64,000 nt of DNA from Halarcobacter mediterraneus (GTDB taxonomy: Bacteria; Campylobacterota; Campylobacteria; Campylobacterales; Arcobacteraceae): assembly GCF_004116625.1 (NCBI RefSeq), contig NZ_NXIE01000004.1, positions 124,001 through 188,000 on the forward strand. Reading direction: 5' to 3'. Below are positions 41,785 to 51,058 of the stretch, in pieces; the first letter of the stretch is position 1, and every line of letters starts with the position of its first letter. The notes beneath the pieces are model-generated. The model saw nothing but the letters and a program-made list of their open reading frames with translations, was not told where the DNA came from and did no database searches. Made by a program: the position numbers and the translations under genes.

Positions 41785-43197
41785 ATGAAACTTATTATCT
41801 TTTTTATTTTTTTTGTAAATCTTTACTCTAAAGAAATTAATGTAAACTTTAAAAATTTGGATTTAGTAGAACTTGTAAATATTACTTCAAAGACTATAAA
41901 TAAAGATATTTTAGTTCCCTTTAAATTAGAAGGTAAAGTAAACTTTAGTTCAAATTCAACTATTGCAAAAGATGACTTATTAAATATTTTAAATGATTCT
42001 CTTGAGCAAAATGGCTATTTTCTCCAAAAAGAAAAAGATATTTTTAAAGTTGTAAAAAACAAAAAGAATAAAAGTAAAATCATCAAAGAAAAGGTTAAAG
42101 TTTATAATACAAAAACTTCAATAATTAACTTAACGCATCTAAATGCTGAAAATATACAAAAATTATTAATTAATATAATCAAACAAAGATCTTACCCAAA
42201 GGGAGCAAAACCTGTAATAGCATTTGAAAAAGAAACAAATAGTTTAATTATAAATGCTCAAAAAAAAGATTTAGAAGATTTAGAAAATATAGTAAAAGAC
42301 TTGGATAAAAGTAGAATACAAGTTTACATAAAAGCAAAAATTATTGAATTAGATGAGTATTTATTAAATGATGTAGGATTTAGATTTGGGATTTTAGGAG
42401 CAAAGGCTTATAGTGGAGGTTTATATACTTTTTCTTCAAATTTAAATAATGGAAATGCTATTTCTTTTGATACTTCTTCTATAGGTTTAGAAATTCCTAA
42501 TATAAGTTCTTCTTTGGCTTTAGGTGCTTCATTAAGTTTGTTAAAACAAACCTATGCTTTGAATATTGTTTCTGAACCTTCTTTACTTTGTTTAAATAAT
42601 AAAGAAAGTTCAATATATGTAGGTGAAACAATTTCTATTCAAACAGGAAGTACTATAAGTGATGGAGGAAATACAGTAAATGTTCTTGAAAGAGAAGATA
42701 TAGGTTTAACTTTAAAACTCAAACCAAGAGTATTTGGAAAAAAAGTTTTAATTGATATTGATACTAAAATAGAAGGTGTTAAGACTGCTAATACTACAAA
42801 TAGTAATCCTGATACTTCAAAAAAACATATAAATACAACAGCTTTTGTAAATAATGGGGAAAGTGTTATTTTAGGAGGTCTAATAGAAAGTAAAAGTGAA
42901 AAAAATATTGAAGAAGTTCCTTATATAAGTGAAATCCCTATGATAGGAGAATTATTTAAAAATAGATATAAAGATAATAGAACAAAAAATTTATTGATAA
43001 TAGTTACTCCATATATAATTCCAAAGAATAAAGATTTAACATATTTAACTAAACAATTATCAAAATTAAAAGCTTTGGAAGATAAGTTTTTAGAAGAAAG
43101 TTTAATAAACCTAAAGAAGAAAAAAGACTATAAAAATAATTCAACAAAAATTAATAAAACTAAAAAAAGTAGATTTGAAAACTATTTTAATATGTAA
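41785..43197 (+). CDS. Secretin (GspD/PilQ-like outer-membrane channel)
   Basis: A 470-residue exported protein with a signal peptide (MKLIIFFIFFVNLYS-KE). A small N-terminal secretin subdomain (about 17-95) is followed by an N1/NolW-like domain (INLTHLNAENIQKLLINIIKQ). The C-terminal secretin domain has VYIKAKIIELDE, VSEPSLLCLNNKESSIYVGE, NTTAFVNNGESVILGGLIES and a VPYISEIPMIGELF end. It is short for GspD (about 650) and has a Lys-rich tail. AAGG precedes the ATG. No other secretion or pilus gene is nearby, so its machine is elsewhere. Confidence 0.85.
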   Translation: MKLIIFFIFFVNLYSKEINVNFKNLDLVELVNITSKTINKDILVPFKLEGKVNFSSNSTIAKDDLLNILNDSLEQNGYFLQKEKDIFKVVKNKKNKSKIIKEKVKVYNTKTSIINLTHLNAENIQKLLINIIKQRSYPKGAKPVIAFEKETNSLIINAQKKDLEDLENIVKDLDKSRIQVYIKAKIIELDEYLLNDVGFRFGILGAKAYSGGLYTFSSNLNNGNAISFDTSSIGLEIPNISSSLALGASLSLLKQTYALNIVSEPSLLCLNNKESSIYVGETISIQTGSTISDGGNTVNVLEREDIGLTLKLKPRVFGKKVLIDIDTKIEGVKTANTTNSNPDTSKKHINTTAFVNNGESVILGGLIESKSEKNIEEVPYISEIPMIGELFKNRYKDNRTKNLLIIVTPYIIPKNKDLTYLTKQLSKLKALEDKFLEESLINLKKKKDYKNNSTKINKTKKSRFENYFNM

Positions 43198-43270
43198 TAA
43201 TGGCTCTCACTTCATATTAAGCTTTATTTGTTACTCTAAAAAGTAATAATAGTTTGGCTAAGGGTATGAA

Positions 43271-44917
43271 ATGAAAGTTGCAAATATAGGTTTTTTTAAA
43301 GGTATGAATAGAAAAATGTCAATAATTTCAATGTTATTGATTTTTATTGTAGTATTTTTAACAGGATATTTCCCTGAAAAAAGTTATATGTATCTAAAAA
43401 ATTCAAAAGAGTTTTTAAACCCTTTTTTAGAATGGTATTATGTTATTCTTGTAGCTTTCTTGTTGTTTCTTATGATTTGGCTAGGTATGGGAAGATATAA
43501 GAATGTTAGGCTTGGTTCAGATGTTGAGCAGCCAGAATTTACTTTTTTTTCTTGGGTATCAATGCTTTTTGCTGCAGGAACAGGTGTTGGTATCTTATTT
43601 TGGTCTGTTGCCCAACCCATAATTCAATTTCAGGACAATCCTTTTACTGGAAGTGATATGAATGCACAATCGGCTATTTTAGGTATGTCTTTAAGTTATT
43701 TTCATTGGGGTTTAAATGGCTGGGCAATTTTTTCTTTTATTGCAATTACAATGGCATACTTTTCTTATAGACACGATTATCCTCTAACTATAAGGTCTGC
43801 TTTATATCCTATTTTAGGGAAAAGAACAGATTCTATTTTAGGCGACCTTGTAGATATTTTGGCTGTTTTTGGTACTATTTTTGGTATTGCCACAACTCTT
43901 GGTTTAGGCGTAGAGCAAATGGATGCAGGTTTAAACCATGTTTTAAATATTGATACTACATTAACTTTACAACTAAGTGTAATGGCTGTTATTATGTTTA
44001 TAGCTACTGCTTCCGTAGCTTCAGGGGTTAGTAAAGGGGTTAAATTAATTTCTGAAGGAAACTTCTGGCTTAGTATTTTTGTTTTAGTTTTTCTTCTTGT
44101 TTATGGACCAACACAATATTTAATTGGAGTCACTGTTGAAGCAACAGGTTTTTATATTCAAAATATTATTAGGTTTACTTTTCATACGAATGTAACCCAT
44201 GATAGTGATTGGCAAACTACTTGGACAGTTTTCTTTTGGGGATGGTGGATTGCATGGTCTCCTTTTGTTGGAATGTTTATTGCCAGAATATCAAGAGGGA
44301 GAACTTTTGGTGAGTTTGTTGCAGGAGTATTATTAACACCTACTTTAATTACAATAGTTTGGATAGGTTTATTTGGTGGTACAGCTTTATATGAAGAATT
44401 ATTTATGGGAAAAGATATTACAACAGCTGTAAATACTGATGTTTCTGCATCTCTATTTATAATGTTAGATAATATGGAAATAGGTTTTATTTCTGAAATA
44501 ATTTCATTTTTAATGATAGCCCTTATTGCAACTTATTTAATAACTTCAGCAAATGCTGGGACATTAGTAATTACTACAATTTTAGCTTCAGGGTCTATAT
44601 CCCCTCCTACTATGCATAGAGTATTTTGGGGAATAATTCTGACTTTATTAACGGGTGTTTTAATTATAGCTGGTGGACTAGAAACACTTCAATCAGCAGT
44701 TATTACAGCAGCATTACCTTTTTCTTTTATTATGATAATTATGATTATAGGACTTTTAAAAAGTTTAAGTTTAGAAGATACTCCAGTAAGATCTGGTAAT
44801 GAGCAAATTTCAGTTCGAGAACCTTGGATTTTAGATAAAAATGTAGGTGAGGAAGGAACTTTAATTGATGAATTAAATCCTGATATTAAAAAAATAGAAG
44901 AGCCTGAATATAAATAA
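43271..44917 (+). CDS. BCCT family transporter (betaine/choline/carnitine)
   Basis: A 548-residue membrane protein with 12 hydrophobic segments. The family core motif reads FFWGWWIAWSPFVGMFIARISRGRT, here starting near residue 320, and GMSLSYFHWGLNGWAIF precedes it. BCCT carriers take up glycine betaine or similar osmolytes coupled to Na+ or H+, which fits a marine or salt-tolerant lifestyle. AAGGG precedes the ATG. A terminator follows the stop. The exact substrate cannot be read. Confidence 0.92.
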   Translation: MKVANIGFFKGMNRKMSIISMLLIFIVVFLTGYFPEKSYMYLKNSKEFLNPFLEWYYVILVAFLLFLMIWLGMGRYKNVRLGSDVEQPEFTFFSWVSMLFAAGTGVGILFWSVAQPIIQFQDNPFTGSDMNAQSAILGMSLSYFHWGLNGWAIFSFIAITMAYFSYRHDYPLTIRSALYPILGKRTDSILGDLVDILAVFGTIFGIATTLGLGVEQMDAGLNHVLNIDTTLTLQLSVMAVIMFIATASVASGVSKGVKLISEGNFWLSIFVLVFLLVYGPTQYLIGVTVEATGFYIQNIIRFTFHTNVTHDSDWQTTWTVFFWGWWIAWSPFVGMFIARISRGRTFGEFVAGVLLTPTLITIVWIGLFGGTALYEELFMGKDITTAVNTDVSASLFIMLDNMEIGFISEIISFLMIALIATYLITSANAGTLVITTILASGSISPPTMHRVFWGIILTLLTGVLIIAGGLETLQSAVITAALPFSFIMIIMIIGLLKSLSLEDTPVRSGNEQISVREPWILDKNVGEEGTLIDELNPDIKKIEEPEYK

Positions 44918-44938
44918 TTTTAAGGCTCTACTTTTTTT
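44899..44938 (+). terminator. Terminator after the BCCT gene
   Basis: AGAGCCT and AGGCTCT (7 bp) close an A/T-rich 17-base loop spanning the stop codon; ACTTTTTTT follows. Confidence 0.55.
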
Positions 44939-45540
44939 ATGAGATTATTAGAAATATTTAAATCTTTTCCTACTTTTTGTTTATTAGATGTTCTTATTAC
45001 TTTACTACAATCACTACATAAGACAACTAAGTTTTCTAAATTAAATCCTCCACCATCTTTTGTTTGTCTTGCTAAAAGTATTTGTGCATCTACAAGTTTT
45101 GTTTTTATTCCACATCTATTACATTTACCTTGATCTCTATTCCAAGCAGTTTCTTTTCTTCTTGCCCAATCATTAGGTCTTTTTTCTTCTGAAATTACTT
45201 TTGAATTTATATCATAAGAACTCCATAGTTTTTCTTTTGCTACGGGACTTTGAGTTGTTAATTCATATTCATAGTTTACAAATTGATTTATAAAATCTTC
45301 TAGTATCAAGGTTTCTTGAATATGTATATCTTTTTCATTTTTATATTTTGAAATTATTGAAAAATCAAAATTAATTTTTGGATGATTACTTTTTAAATAA
45401 ATTTCAACATCTTTCAAAAAAGCTTTAATATTTCCTTTTCTATTTATTTTTTTATATATTTCTTTTCTGTAAATATATAAAGGAATTAAAGAAGCTATTA
45501 GTAAAAAACCAATTAATATAAATTTTAAGTCTAAAACCAT
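44920..45540 (-). CDS. Membrane-anchored degenerate HNH-like protein
   Basis: A 206-residue protein with one N-terminal membrane helix (about 5-24), a helical middle, and a C-terminal HNH-type region. Two CxxC pairs (C140/C143 and C175/C178) form the expected zinc site and NLENLVVLC matches the third motif. The catalytic His motif (normally D-H or H-H before I-x-P) reads VDAQIL, so the nuclease is probably inactive. AAGGAG precedes the ATG. It is convergent with BCCT and separate from the DUF5644 gene. A structural zinc-binding role at the membrane is inferred. Confidence 0.65.
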   Translation of the reverse strand: MVLDLKFILIGFLLIASLIPLYIYRKEIYKKINRKGNIKAFLKDVEIYLKSNHPKINFDFSIISKYKNEKDIHIQETLILEDFINQFVNYEYELTTQSPVAKEKLWSSYDINSKVISEEKRPNDWARRKETAWNRDQGKCNRCGIKTKLVDAQILLARQTKDGGGFNLENLVVLCSDCSKVIRTSNKQKVGKDLNISNNLIKKVEP

Positions 45541-45553
45541 ATAGAATCTCCTT

Positions 45554-46648
45554 TTAAATGATTTCAGGGTTTACTTCATGTTTTTTTAATAACTCTTTTG
45601 CCTTATCAAATTTAGAGTAAGCTAAAAGAGCTAATTCATTTTTATGTAAAATAGGAATAATAACTTCTCTACCACAAAGTTTTGCTATTGTTTTTCTATT
45701 TGTTTCCAATAGTTTAAATACTTGTTTGTTATCTACTATTAATAAATCAGCAGCACTATCATAAGCTTCTAATAAAATTGATGAAGCTAATTTTAAAGAA
45801 AGTTCTGGATTCTTAATAAAAGTACTAAGGTTTAAATCAATATCTTTAGTTTTTATATCTATTTTTTTTGCTTTAAGGTTTTCTAATAGTTTTTGAGTTT
45901 GAGAATCTTTTTCTTCTCCATAATAATAAGCTAAATTAAAATCTTTAAAATTGTGTTTTATTTCTTCTTCTTCAACTTTATCAAAATCTATAGTTATCTT
46001 TTTATCAATACAAAACTCTTGAGCTTCTACTTCATATAATAGTCCTAATTCATTTTTTATTTGAATTATTTTTTCTTCTTTTGTATTATCAAAGTTATAA
46101 ATTCTATTTTTTAAACTTGTGTGATACTCTATTGAATATTCTTCATTTTTTATAATATTTAAAATCTCTTCTTTATTGTCAGGATTTCTTTCTATTAGTT
46201 CATGGGCAAGATAAAAAATAGGGTCACCTAAATAGTTATGATAAAAGTTCATTGTATTTGAAGCATAAAAATATATCTTATTATTTAAATAATTTTTTTC
46301 ATCTTCTTTATTTGTAAATTTCTTTAAAAGTTTAAATTTTTCTTTAAAGTCATTATCATCTATTAGTAAATCTTTATAGGCTCTTCTTATAGAAATTGGT
46401 TCTATGGTTAAATCCTTGCCAAATTTTTCAACTAATTGTAAAATAGTAATTGAAAGCTTTGTGAATAAACCATTTATGACTATACAAAAGTCTTTGTTAT
46501 TTTCATAAGAAAAGTTCTGCTCATTATTTATTTGATTTAAAATATCTAAAAGAGTTTCCTGTTTTTCAATTTTTACAAAATGTTTCGTATAATAAGGTAA
46601 ATAATCACTTTTACAATCAAATTTAAAAATATTAAGTTCTAATTTCAT
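45554..46648 (-). CDS. DUF5644-like protein (SdhB-like N-terminal fold)
   Basis: A 364-residue protein that resembles the DUF5644 family of Campylobacterota. The N-terminus (LNIFKFDCKSDYLPYYTKHF, then TLLDILNQI) has the spacing of the beta-grasp ferredoxin domain of succinate dehydrogenase iron-sulfur subunits, but lacks its cysteine cluster. The middle is charged and helical; the C-terminus contains a LIVDNKQVFKLLETN segment and one conserved-looking cysteine (KLCGREV). It starts 14 bases after murA on the same strand with AAGG upstream. Function is unknown. Confidence 0.55.
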   Translation of the reverse strand: MKLELNIFKFDCKSDYLPYYTKHFVKIEKQETLLDILNQINNEQNFSYENNKDFCIVINGLFTKLSITILQLVEKFGKDLTIEPISIRRAYKDLLIDDNDFKEKFKLLKKFTNKEDEKNYLNNKIYFYASNTMNFYHNYLGDPIFYLAHELIERNPDNKEEILNIIKNEEYSIEYHTSLKNRIYNFDNTKEEKIIQIKNELGLLYEVEAQEFCIDKKITIDFDKVEEEEIKHNFKDFNLAYYYGEEKDSQTQKLLENLKAKKIDIKTKDIDLNLSTFIKNPELSLKLASSILLEAYDSAADLLIVDNKQVFKLLETNRKTIAKLCGREVIIPILHKNELALLAYSKFDKAKELLKKHEVNPEII

Positions 46649-46662
46649 TTTTTAACCTTAGT

Positions 46663-47928
46663 TTATTCTTTATGTCGTGATACACTTGCACCTATTTTGC
46701 TTAGTTTCCCCTCCAAGTCTTCATATCCTCTATCAAGATGATAAATTCTATGAATAGAAGTTTCCCCTTTTGCAACTAAAGCACAAAGAACAAGTGCTGA
46801 TGAAGCTCTTAAATCTGTAGCCATAACATCTGTTCCATTCAGTCCAGAAGCTTTTCCATTGATGGTTGCAATATTTCCATTTAAATGAATATCTGCACCA
46901 AGTCTTAGAAGCTCACTTACATGCATAAATCTATTTTCAAATAGTCTTTCATCTATTGTACTTGTACCATTTGCTTGGGTTGCAAGAGCCATAAATTGAG
47001 CTTGCATATCAGTTGGAAAACCTGGATATTCTGTTGTAACAATATTTACAGGTTTTATTTCATCAGTTGGCATTATAGTAACAGAAGTTTCATCTTGTAA
47101 AATTTCAAAATTCATTTCTTCTAATTTTGAAATAATAGCTTCAAGATGTAGAGGAATTACCTTATTAATCTTTAATTTACAATTTGTAATAGCAGCAGCA
47201 CACATATAAGTTCCTGCTTCAATTCTATCTGCAATTACATCAATATCTTTAAATTCTAGAAGTTCTCTATTTGTTCCTTCTATAATTAATTTAGATGTTC
47301 CTATTCCTTCAATTTTTACTCCAGCATCCCTTATAACTTCACAAAGCTGTTGAACCTCAGGCTCTTTAGCTGCATTAATAATAGTAGTAGTACCTTTTGC
47401 TAAGGCTGCAGCCATAACTGTATTTTCTGTTCCTCCAACTGTTACTTTGTCAAATACAATCTTTGTTCCTACTAAGCCATCAGGTGCAGTTGCTTTAATA
47501 TAACCATGATTTATTTCAATTTTTGCTCCCATTGCTTCAAGGGCTTTTAAGTGTAAATCAACAGGTCTTTGTCCTATTGCACAACCTCCTGGAAGAGAAA
47601 CTTCACAATGTCCAAATCTCGCTAAAATGGGACCTAAAACTAAAATTGAGGCTCTCATAGTTTTTACTATATCATAAGTAGCTGTTGTATTATGTAGTTT
47701 TGAGGTATCTATTTTTATACAATCACTTGTTTTTTTAAAGGTACCACCTAATTTGTCAATTAATTTTAAAAGAGTATTTATATCAACTACATCAGGCATA
47801 TTACATATATTTATTTCATTTTTTGCAAGTATTGTAGCTGCAATTATTGGTAAAGCAGAGTTTTTAGCTCCTGAAATTGTAACTTCACCTTCAAGTTTAT
47901 TTTGACCAGTTATTTTTAAATATTCCAT
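46663..47928 (-). CDS. murA: UDP-N-acetylglucosamine 1-carboxyvinyltransferase MurA
   Basis: A 421-residue enzyme for the first committed step of peptidoglycan synthesis, transferring enolpyruvate from PEP to UDP-GlcNAc. Motifs: SGAKNSALP (19-27), [16 protein letters not shown] with catalytic C116, the target of fosfomycin, and [14 protein letters not shown]. It is cytosolic, with AGGAAG before the ATG. It is divergent from the EamA transporter gene and probably co-transcribed with the downstream DUF5644-like gene. Confidence 0.96.
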   Translation of the reverse strand: MEYLKITGQNKLEGEVTISGAKNSALPIIAATILAKNEINICNMPDVVDINTLLKLIDKLGGTFKKTSDCIKIDTSKLHNTTATYDIVKTMRASILVLGPILARFGHCEVSLPGGCAIGQRPVDLHLKALEAMGAKIEINHGYIKATAPDGLVGTKIVFDKVTVGGTENTVMAAALAKGTTTIINAAKEPEVQQLCEVIRDAGVKIEGIGTSKLIIEGTNRELLEFKDIDVIADRIEAGTYMCAAAITNCKLKINKVIPLHLEAIISKLEEMNFEILQDETSVTIMPTDEIKPVNIVTTEYPGFPTDMQAQFMALATQANGTSTIDERLFENRFMHVSELLRLGADIHLNGNIATINGKASGLNGTDVMATDLRASSALVLCALVAKGETSIHRIYHLDRGYEDLEGKLSKIGASVSRHKE

Positions 47929-48017
47929 TATCTTCCTATAAAATTCATTAAATCTATAAATAGTTGATATTTTATCTAAAAGTTACTAAAATTCGCTTTT
48001 TTTATAGAGGATAAAAT

Positions 48018-48902
48018 ATGACAAATGATGTCTCATTAGGAATCAAATATATGCTGTTTGCTTCTTTCTTATTTGCTTGTATGGGAGCTTTTGCAAAAGA
48101 GCTTAGTGATTCAATGAGTTCCATAGAAGTAGTTTTCTTTCGAAATGTTTTTGGAGTGATTTTAATACTATTTTCAATATATAAATCTCCTTTGGTACAA
48201 AAGGGTGGAAAACCTTGGCTTTTAATTTTTAGAGGAATGGCAGGATTTATAGCTTTATTATTTTTCTTTTATAATATTGCAAATATTTCCCTTGGTGAAG
48301 CAATGACTTTTTCTAAAACTTCTACAATCTTTAGTGCAATTTTTGCTTTTCTTTTTGTCAAAGAAAAGTTATCTTTTAAAGGGTGGTTAGGAGTATTTAT
48401 TGGGTTTATTGGAATTTTATTTATTACAGGTTTTGATGGAAGTTCATTAAGTAAAACAGATTGGCTAGGAATCCTTTGTGGAGTAGGTGCAGGTTTAGCT
48501 TATACATCTATTCGAGAATTAAGAAAATTTTATGATGGTAGAACTATAGTTTTATCTTTTATGTCTATAGGAACAATTGGACCTATGATCTTAATGCTTA
48601 TTTCTGAGTTTTATACTAATGAAAAATATGATTTTATTTTTGCAACCTTTGTTATGCCAAAATCAAGTGATTGGTTTTATATAATTCTTTTAGGAATTGT
48701 AGCAACATTTGCACAAATTTATATGACAAAAGCTTATTCTGTTGCAAAAGCTGGAATAATTGGTACAATATCATATGCGAATATTGCTTTTAGTATTGCA
48801 ATAGGAATAATTTTAGGAGATGCTTTCCCTGATATTTGGATTATCTTTGGTATACTATTGATTGTATTAAGTGGGGTTTTAGTTTCCTCTAAAAAGGATT
48901 AG
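48018..48902 (+). CDS. EamA/DMT family transporter
   Basis: A 294-residue membrane protein with ten hydrophobic segments in two EamA halves. The first half has FFRNVFGVIL and GEAMTFSKTSTIFSAIFAF, typical of drug/metabolite exporters of the RhaT/EamA type. Substrate is unknown. GAGG precedes the ATG. The GltB2-like gene begins two bases after its stop codon, so the two share a transcript. Confidence 0.85.
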   Translation: MTNDVSLGIKYMLFASFLFACMGAFAKELSDSMSSIEVVFFRNVFGVILILFSIYKSPLVQKGGKPWLLIFRGMAGFIALLFFFYNIANISLGEAMTFSKTSTIFSAIFAFLFVKEKLSFKGWLGVFIGFIGILFITGFDGSSLSKTDWLGILCGVGAGLAYTSIRELRKFYDGRTIVLSFMSIGTIGPMILMLISEFYTNEKYDFIFATFVMPKSSDWFYIILLGIVATFAQIYMTKAYSVAKAGIIGTISYANIAFSIAIGIILGDAFPDIWIIFGILLIVLSGVLVSSKKD

Positions 48903-48904
48903 AT

Positions 48905-50653
48905 ATGGATGTAATTGATCAAATATTTTTATATATAGAAGTTATTATTTTAGTAATTTTAATAATAATTTTAGCGTGGTATGTACATGATAAATATGTA
49001 CAAAGAGATCATCAACTTTTAGTAAATTATCCAATAATTGGACGACTTAGATATTTATTAGAAGAAGCAAGAGAACCTTTTAGACAATATTTTGGTGACG
49101 AAAAATTTTATGAGTCAAAAGATAAATTAGATTGGGTTTATAAAGCTTCAAGTGATTTACCAAATTATGCTTCTTTTTCCCCTTCTCAACCTTTACCTAA
49201 ACCAAAATTTATGTTAAGACATGCAACTATAGTTTTAAATGAAGATGAAGTTGACACAGATTTCAAAGTTACTTTTGGGGAAAGAAGAAAAAAGCCTTTT
49301 ATTGCTAAATCAATTATTTCTAGGTCTGCCATGAGTGATGGTTCAATTTCTCCTGAAGGTACAAGAGCCTTTGTAAGAGGTTCTTTTATGGGAGACTTTC
49401 CTATTAACTCAGGTGAGGGTGGCTTAACTTCAAACTTTTTTGTAACTCATCAAAATTATGATAGAAAATATATGAAAGTTGTAGATGGTACAAGATTTCA
49501 GAAAAAAATGAAAGACCTTGTATTAAAGCTTTTCAATGGTGCAATGGCAGCAGATGCCTATAGAAAAATGGTTTTTAAAGATGACCCTGAATCAGAAACA
49601 TATGTTTTTGATACAAGAACTCAGATTTTTCATAGACCAAACTGGGAAGCACCTTTAGAAAATTTTCCAGAAGATGTACCAGAAGATATGCCTGATATTA
49701 TTTTACAAATTAGTTCAGGTCTTTATTCGGTTAGAACAAAAGATGGTAAATTTGACCCCGAACGATATCAAAAGGTAATGCGATTCTGTCGTATGACAGA
49801 AATAAAAATTGCACAAGGGGCAAAACAAACAGGTGGTAAATTAGTTGCCGAAAAAGTAAGTCCTGCCATTGCTTATTATAGAAATGTTGAAGCTCATAAG
49901 GATCTTTTTTCACCTAATAGATTTCCTTATGCAAATACCGTTGAAGAACTTTTTGATTTTATTGGACAAATGCAAGAATTATCAGATAAACCAGTAGGAA
50001 TTAAAATTGTAATTTCAGATTATGAAAATATTGTACCTTTTGCAAAAGAAATTAAAAAAAGAGTAGAAGAAGGAAATGAAGCTTTCCCAGATTTTATTTC
50101 AATTGATGGTGGTAGTGGAGGAAGTGCTACAGCTCCTATAGAAATGATGGAAAGAATAGGATTAAATATAAGAGATTCTATATATTTAGTTAATAAAGTT
50201 TTAGAAGATTATTCTGTTCGTAATAAAGTTAAACTTGTAGCTAGTGGAAAACTTTTAACTCCTGATGATATTATTGTTATTATGTCTTTAGGGGCTGACT
50301 TTGTACAAATAGCTAGAGGTTTTATGATGAGTGCAGGTTGTATTAGAGCAAGGTATTGTTCTGGAACTACTGGACATGAATGTCCTGTAGGACTTGCAAC
50401 ACAAAATAAAGAAAAAAGAAAAAAATATTTTGTACATAAACAAGCTAAAAAAGTAAGAGACTATCATAAAAATCTTTTAAAAGGTGTAAGAAGTTTACTA
50501 GCTGTAATGGGACTAAAAAATATAAAAGAGTTAGATAAACATAAAATAATGTTTTTAGATAGAAACTCAAAAGTTCATGATAATATTGATAGTGTATTTG
50601 GACGAATACTAGATATAGGAAAAGATAAAGAGGATAAGTACCATGAATCTTGA
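48905..50653 (+). CDS. FMN-binding glutamate synthase family protein (GltB2-like)
   Basis: A 582-residue protein with one N-terminal membrane helix (about 9-27) and then the FMN/Fe-S synthase domain of glutamate synthase. Markers are FIAKSIISRSAMSDGSIS, GEGGLTSNFF, ISIDGGSGGSATAP, and cysteines in AGCIRARYCSGTTGHECPVGL for an iron-sulfur site. The amidotransferase and C-terminal GltB domains are absent, so it is not a classical GOGAT. The true substrate is unsettled. AAGGA precedes the ATG. It overlaps the DUF6394-like gene by 11 bases. Confidence 0.87.
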   Translation: MDVIDQIFLYIEVIILVILIIILAWYVHDKYVQRDHQLLVNYPIIGRLRYLLEEAREPFRQYFGDEKFYESKDKLDWVYKASSDLPNYASFSPSQPLPKPKFMLRHATIVLNEDEVDTDFKVTFGERRKKPFIAKSIISRSAMSDGSISPEGTRAFVRGSFMGDFPINSGEGGLTSNFFVTHQNYDRKYMKVVDGTRFQKKMKDLVLKLFNGAMAADAYRKMVFKDDPESETYVFDTRTQIFHRPNWEAPLENFPEDVPEDMPDIILQISSGLYSVRTKDGKFDPERYQKVMRFCRMTEIKIAQGAKQTGGKLVAEKVSPAIAYYRNVEAHKDLFSPNRFPYANTVEELFDFIGQMQELSDKPVGIKIVISDYENIVPFAKEIKKRVEEGNEAFPDFISIDGGSGGSATAPIEMMERIGLNIRDSIYLVNKVLEDYSVRNKVKLVASGKLLTPDDIIVIMSLGADFVQIARGFMMSAGCIRARYCSGTTGHECPVGLATQNKEKRKKYFVHKQAKKVRDYHKNLLKGVRSLLAVMGLKNIKELDKHKIMFLDRNSKVHDNIDSVFGRILDIGKDKEDKYHES

Positions 50654-51020
50654 TAAAGTAATTTCAGGTTTTTTTATAATTTTAGCTATGACATTAAACT
50701 TTGGTTTTTTTTATGGAGATATGGACTCTTTAGTAAGTCATAGTAAATATGAATTAATGGCTGCAATTATAGTAAATCTAATTGCAACAACTTTAAAATT
50801 AGGAGATAAGACTCAAATGGGTTCTGTTCTTCTGGCAACTTCTTTAGTGGCTGATATTCAATTAATTGCTGCTGCTACTATTTGGACAGTAGCTCATTAT
50901 GCATATACTGTAAACTTAGAAATTACAGGTATAGTGATTTCTCTTTCAGGTGGAGCATTATTAGCAAATCTTATTTCAGTAGCTCTTTATGTGGGTGATA
51001 CCTTAAAATCAAAGAGATAG
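50643..51020 (+). CDS. DUF6394 family membrane protein
   Basis: A 125-residue protein with four hydrophobic segments. It resembles the DUF6394 family of Campylobacterota: GFFIILAMTLNFGFFYGD, then TTLKLGDKTQMGSVLLATSLVADIQLIAAA. The GltB2-like gene overlaps its start by 11 bases and a two-RCK potassium channel follows after 38 bases. This suggests a function with the channel, but that is inference. Confidence 0.6.
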   Translation: MNLDKVISGFFIILAMTLNFGFFYGDMDSLVSHSKYELMAAIIVNLIATTLKLGDKTQMGSVLLATSLVADIQLIAAATIWTVAHYAYTVNLEITGIVISLSGGALLANLISVALYVGDTLKSKR

Positions 51021-51058
51021 CTTTTATGAAGATAATAATTTAAGACAAAGAGAGTATT

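Noticed and set aside
43201-43215. Single CTCACTT before the BCCT gene as a sixth operator copy
   Set aside because: Only one half-site is present, with no second repeat 11 bp away and no -10 hexamer at the required 9-bp distance.
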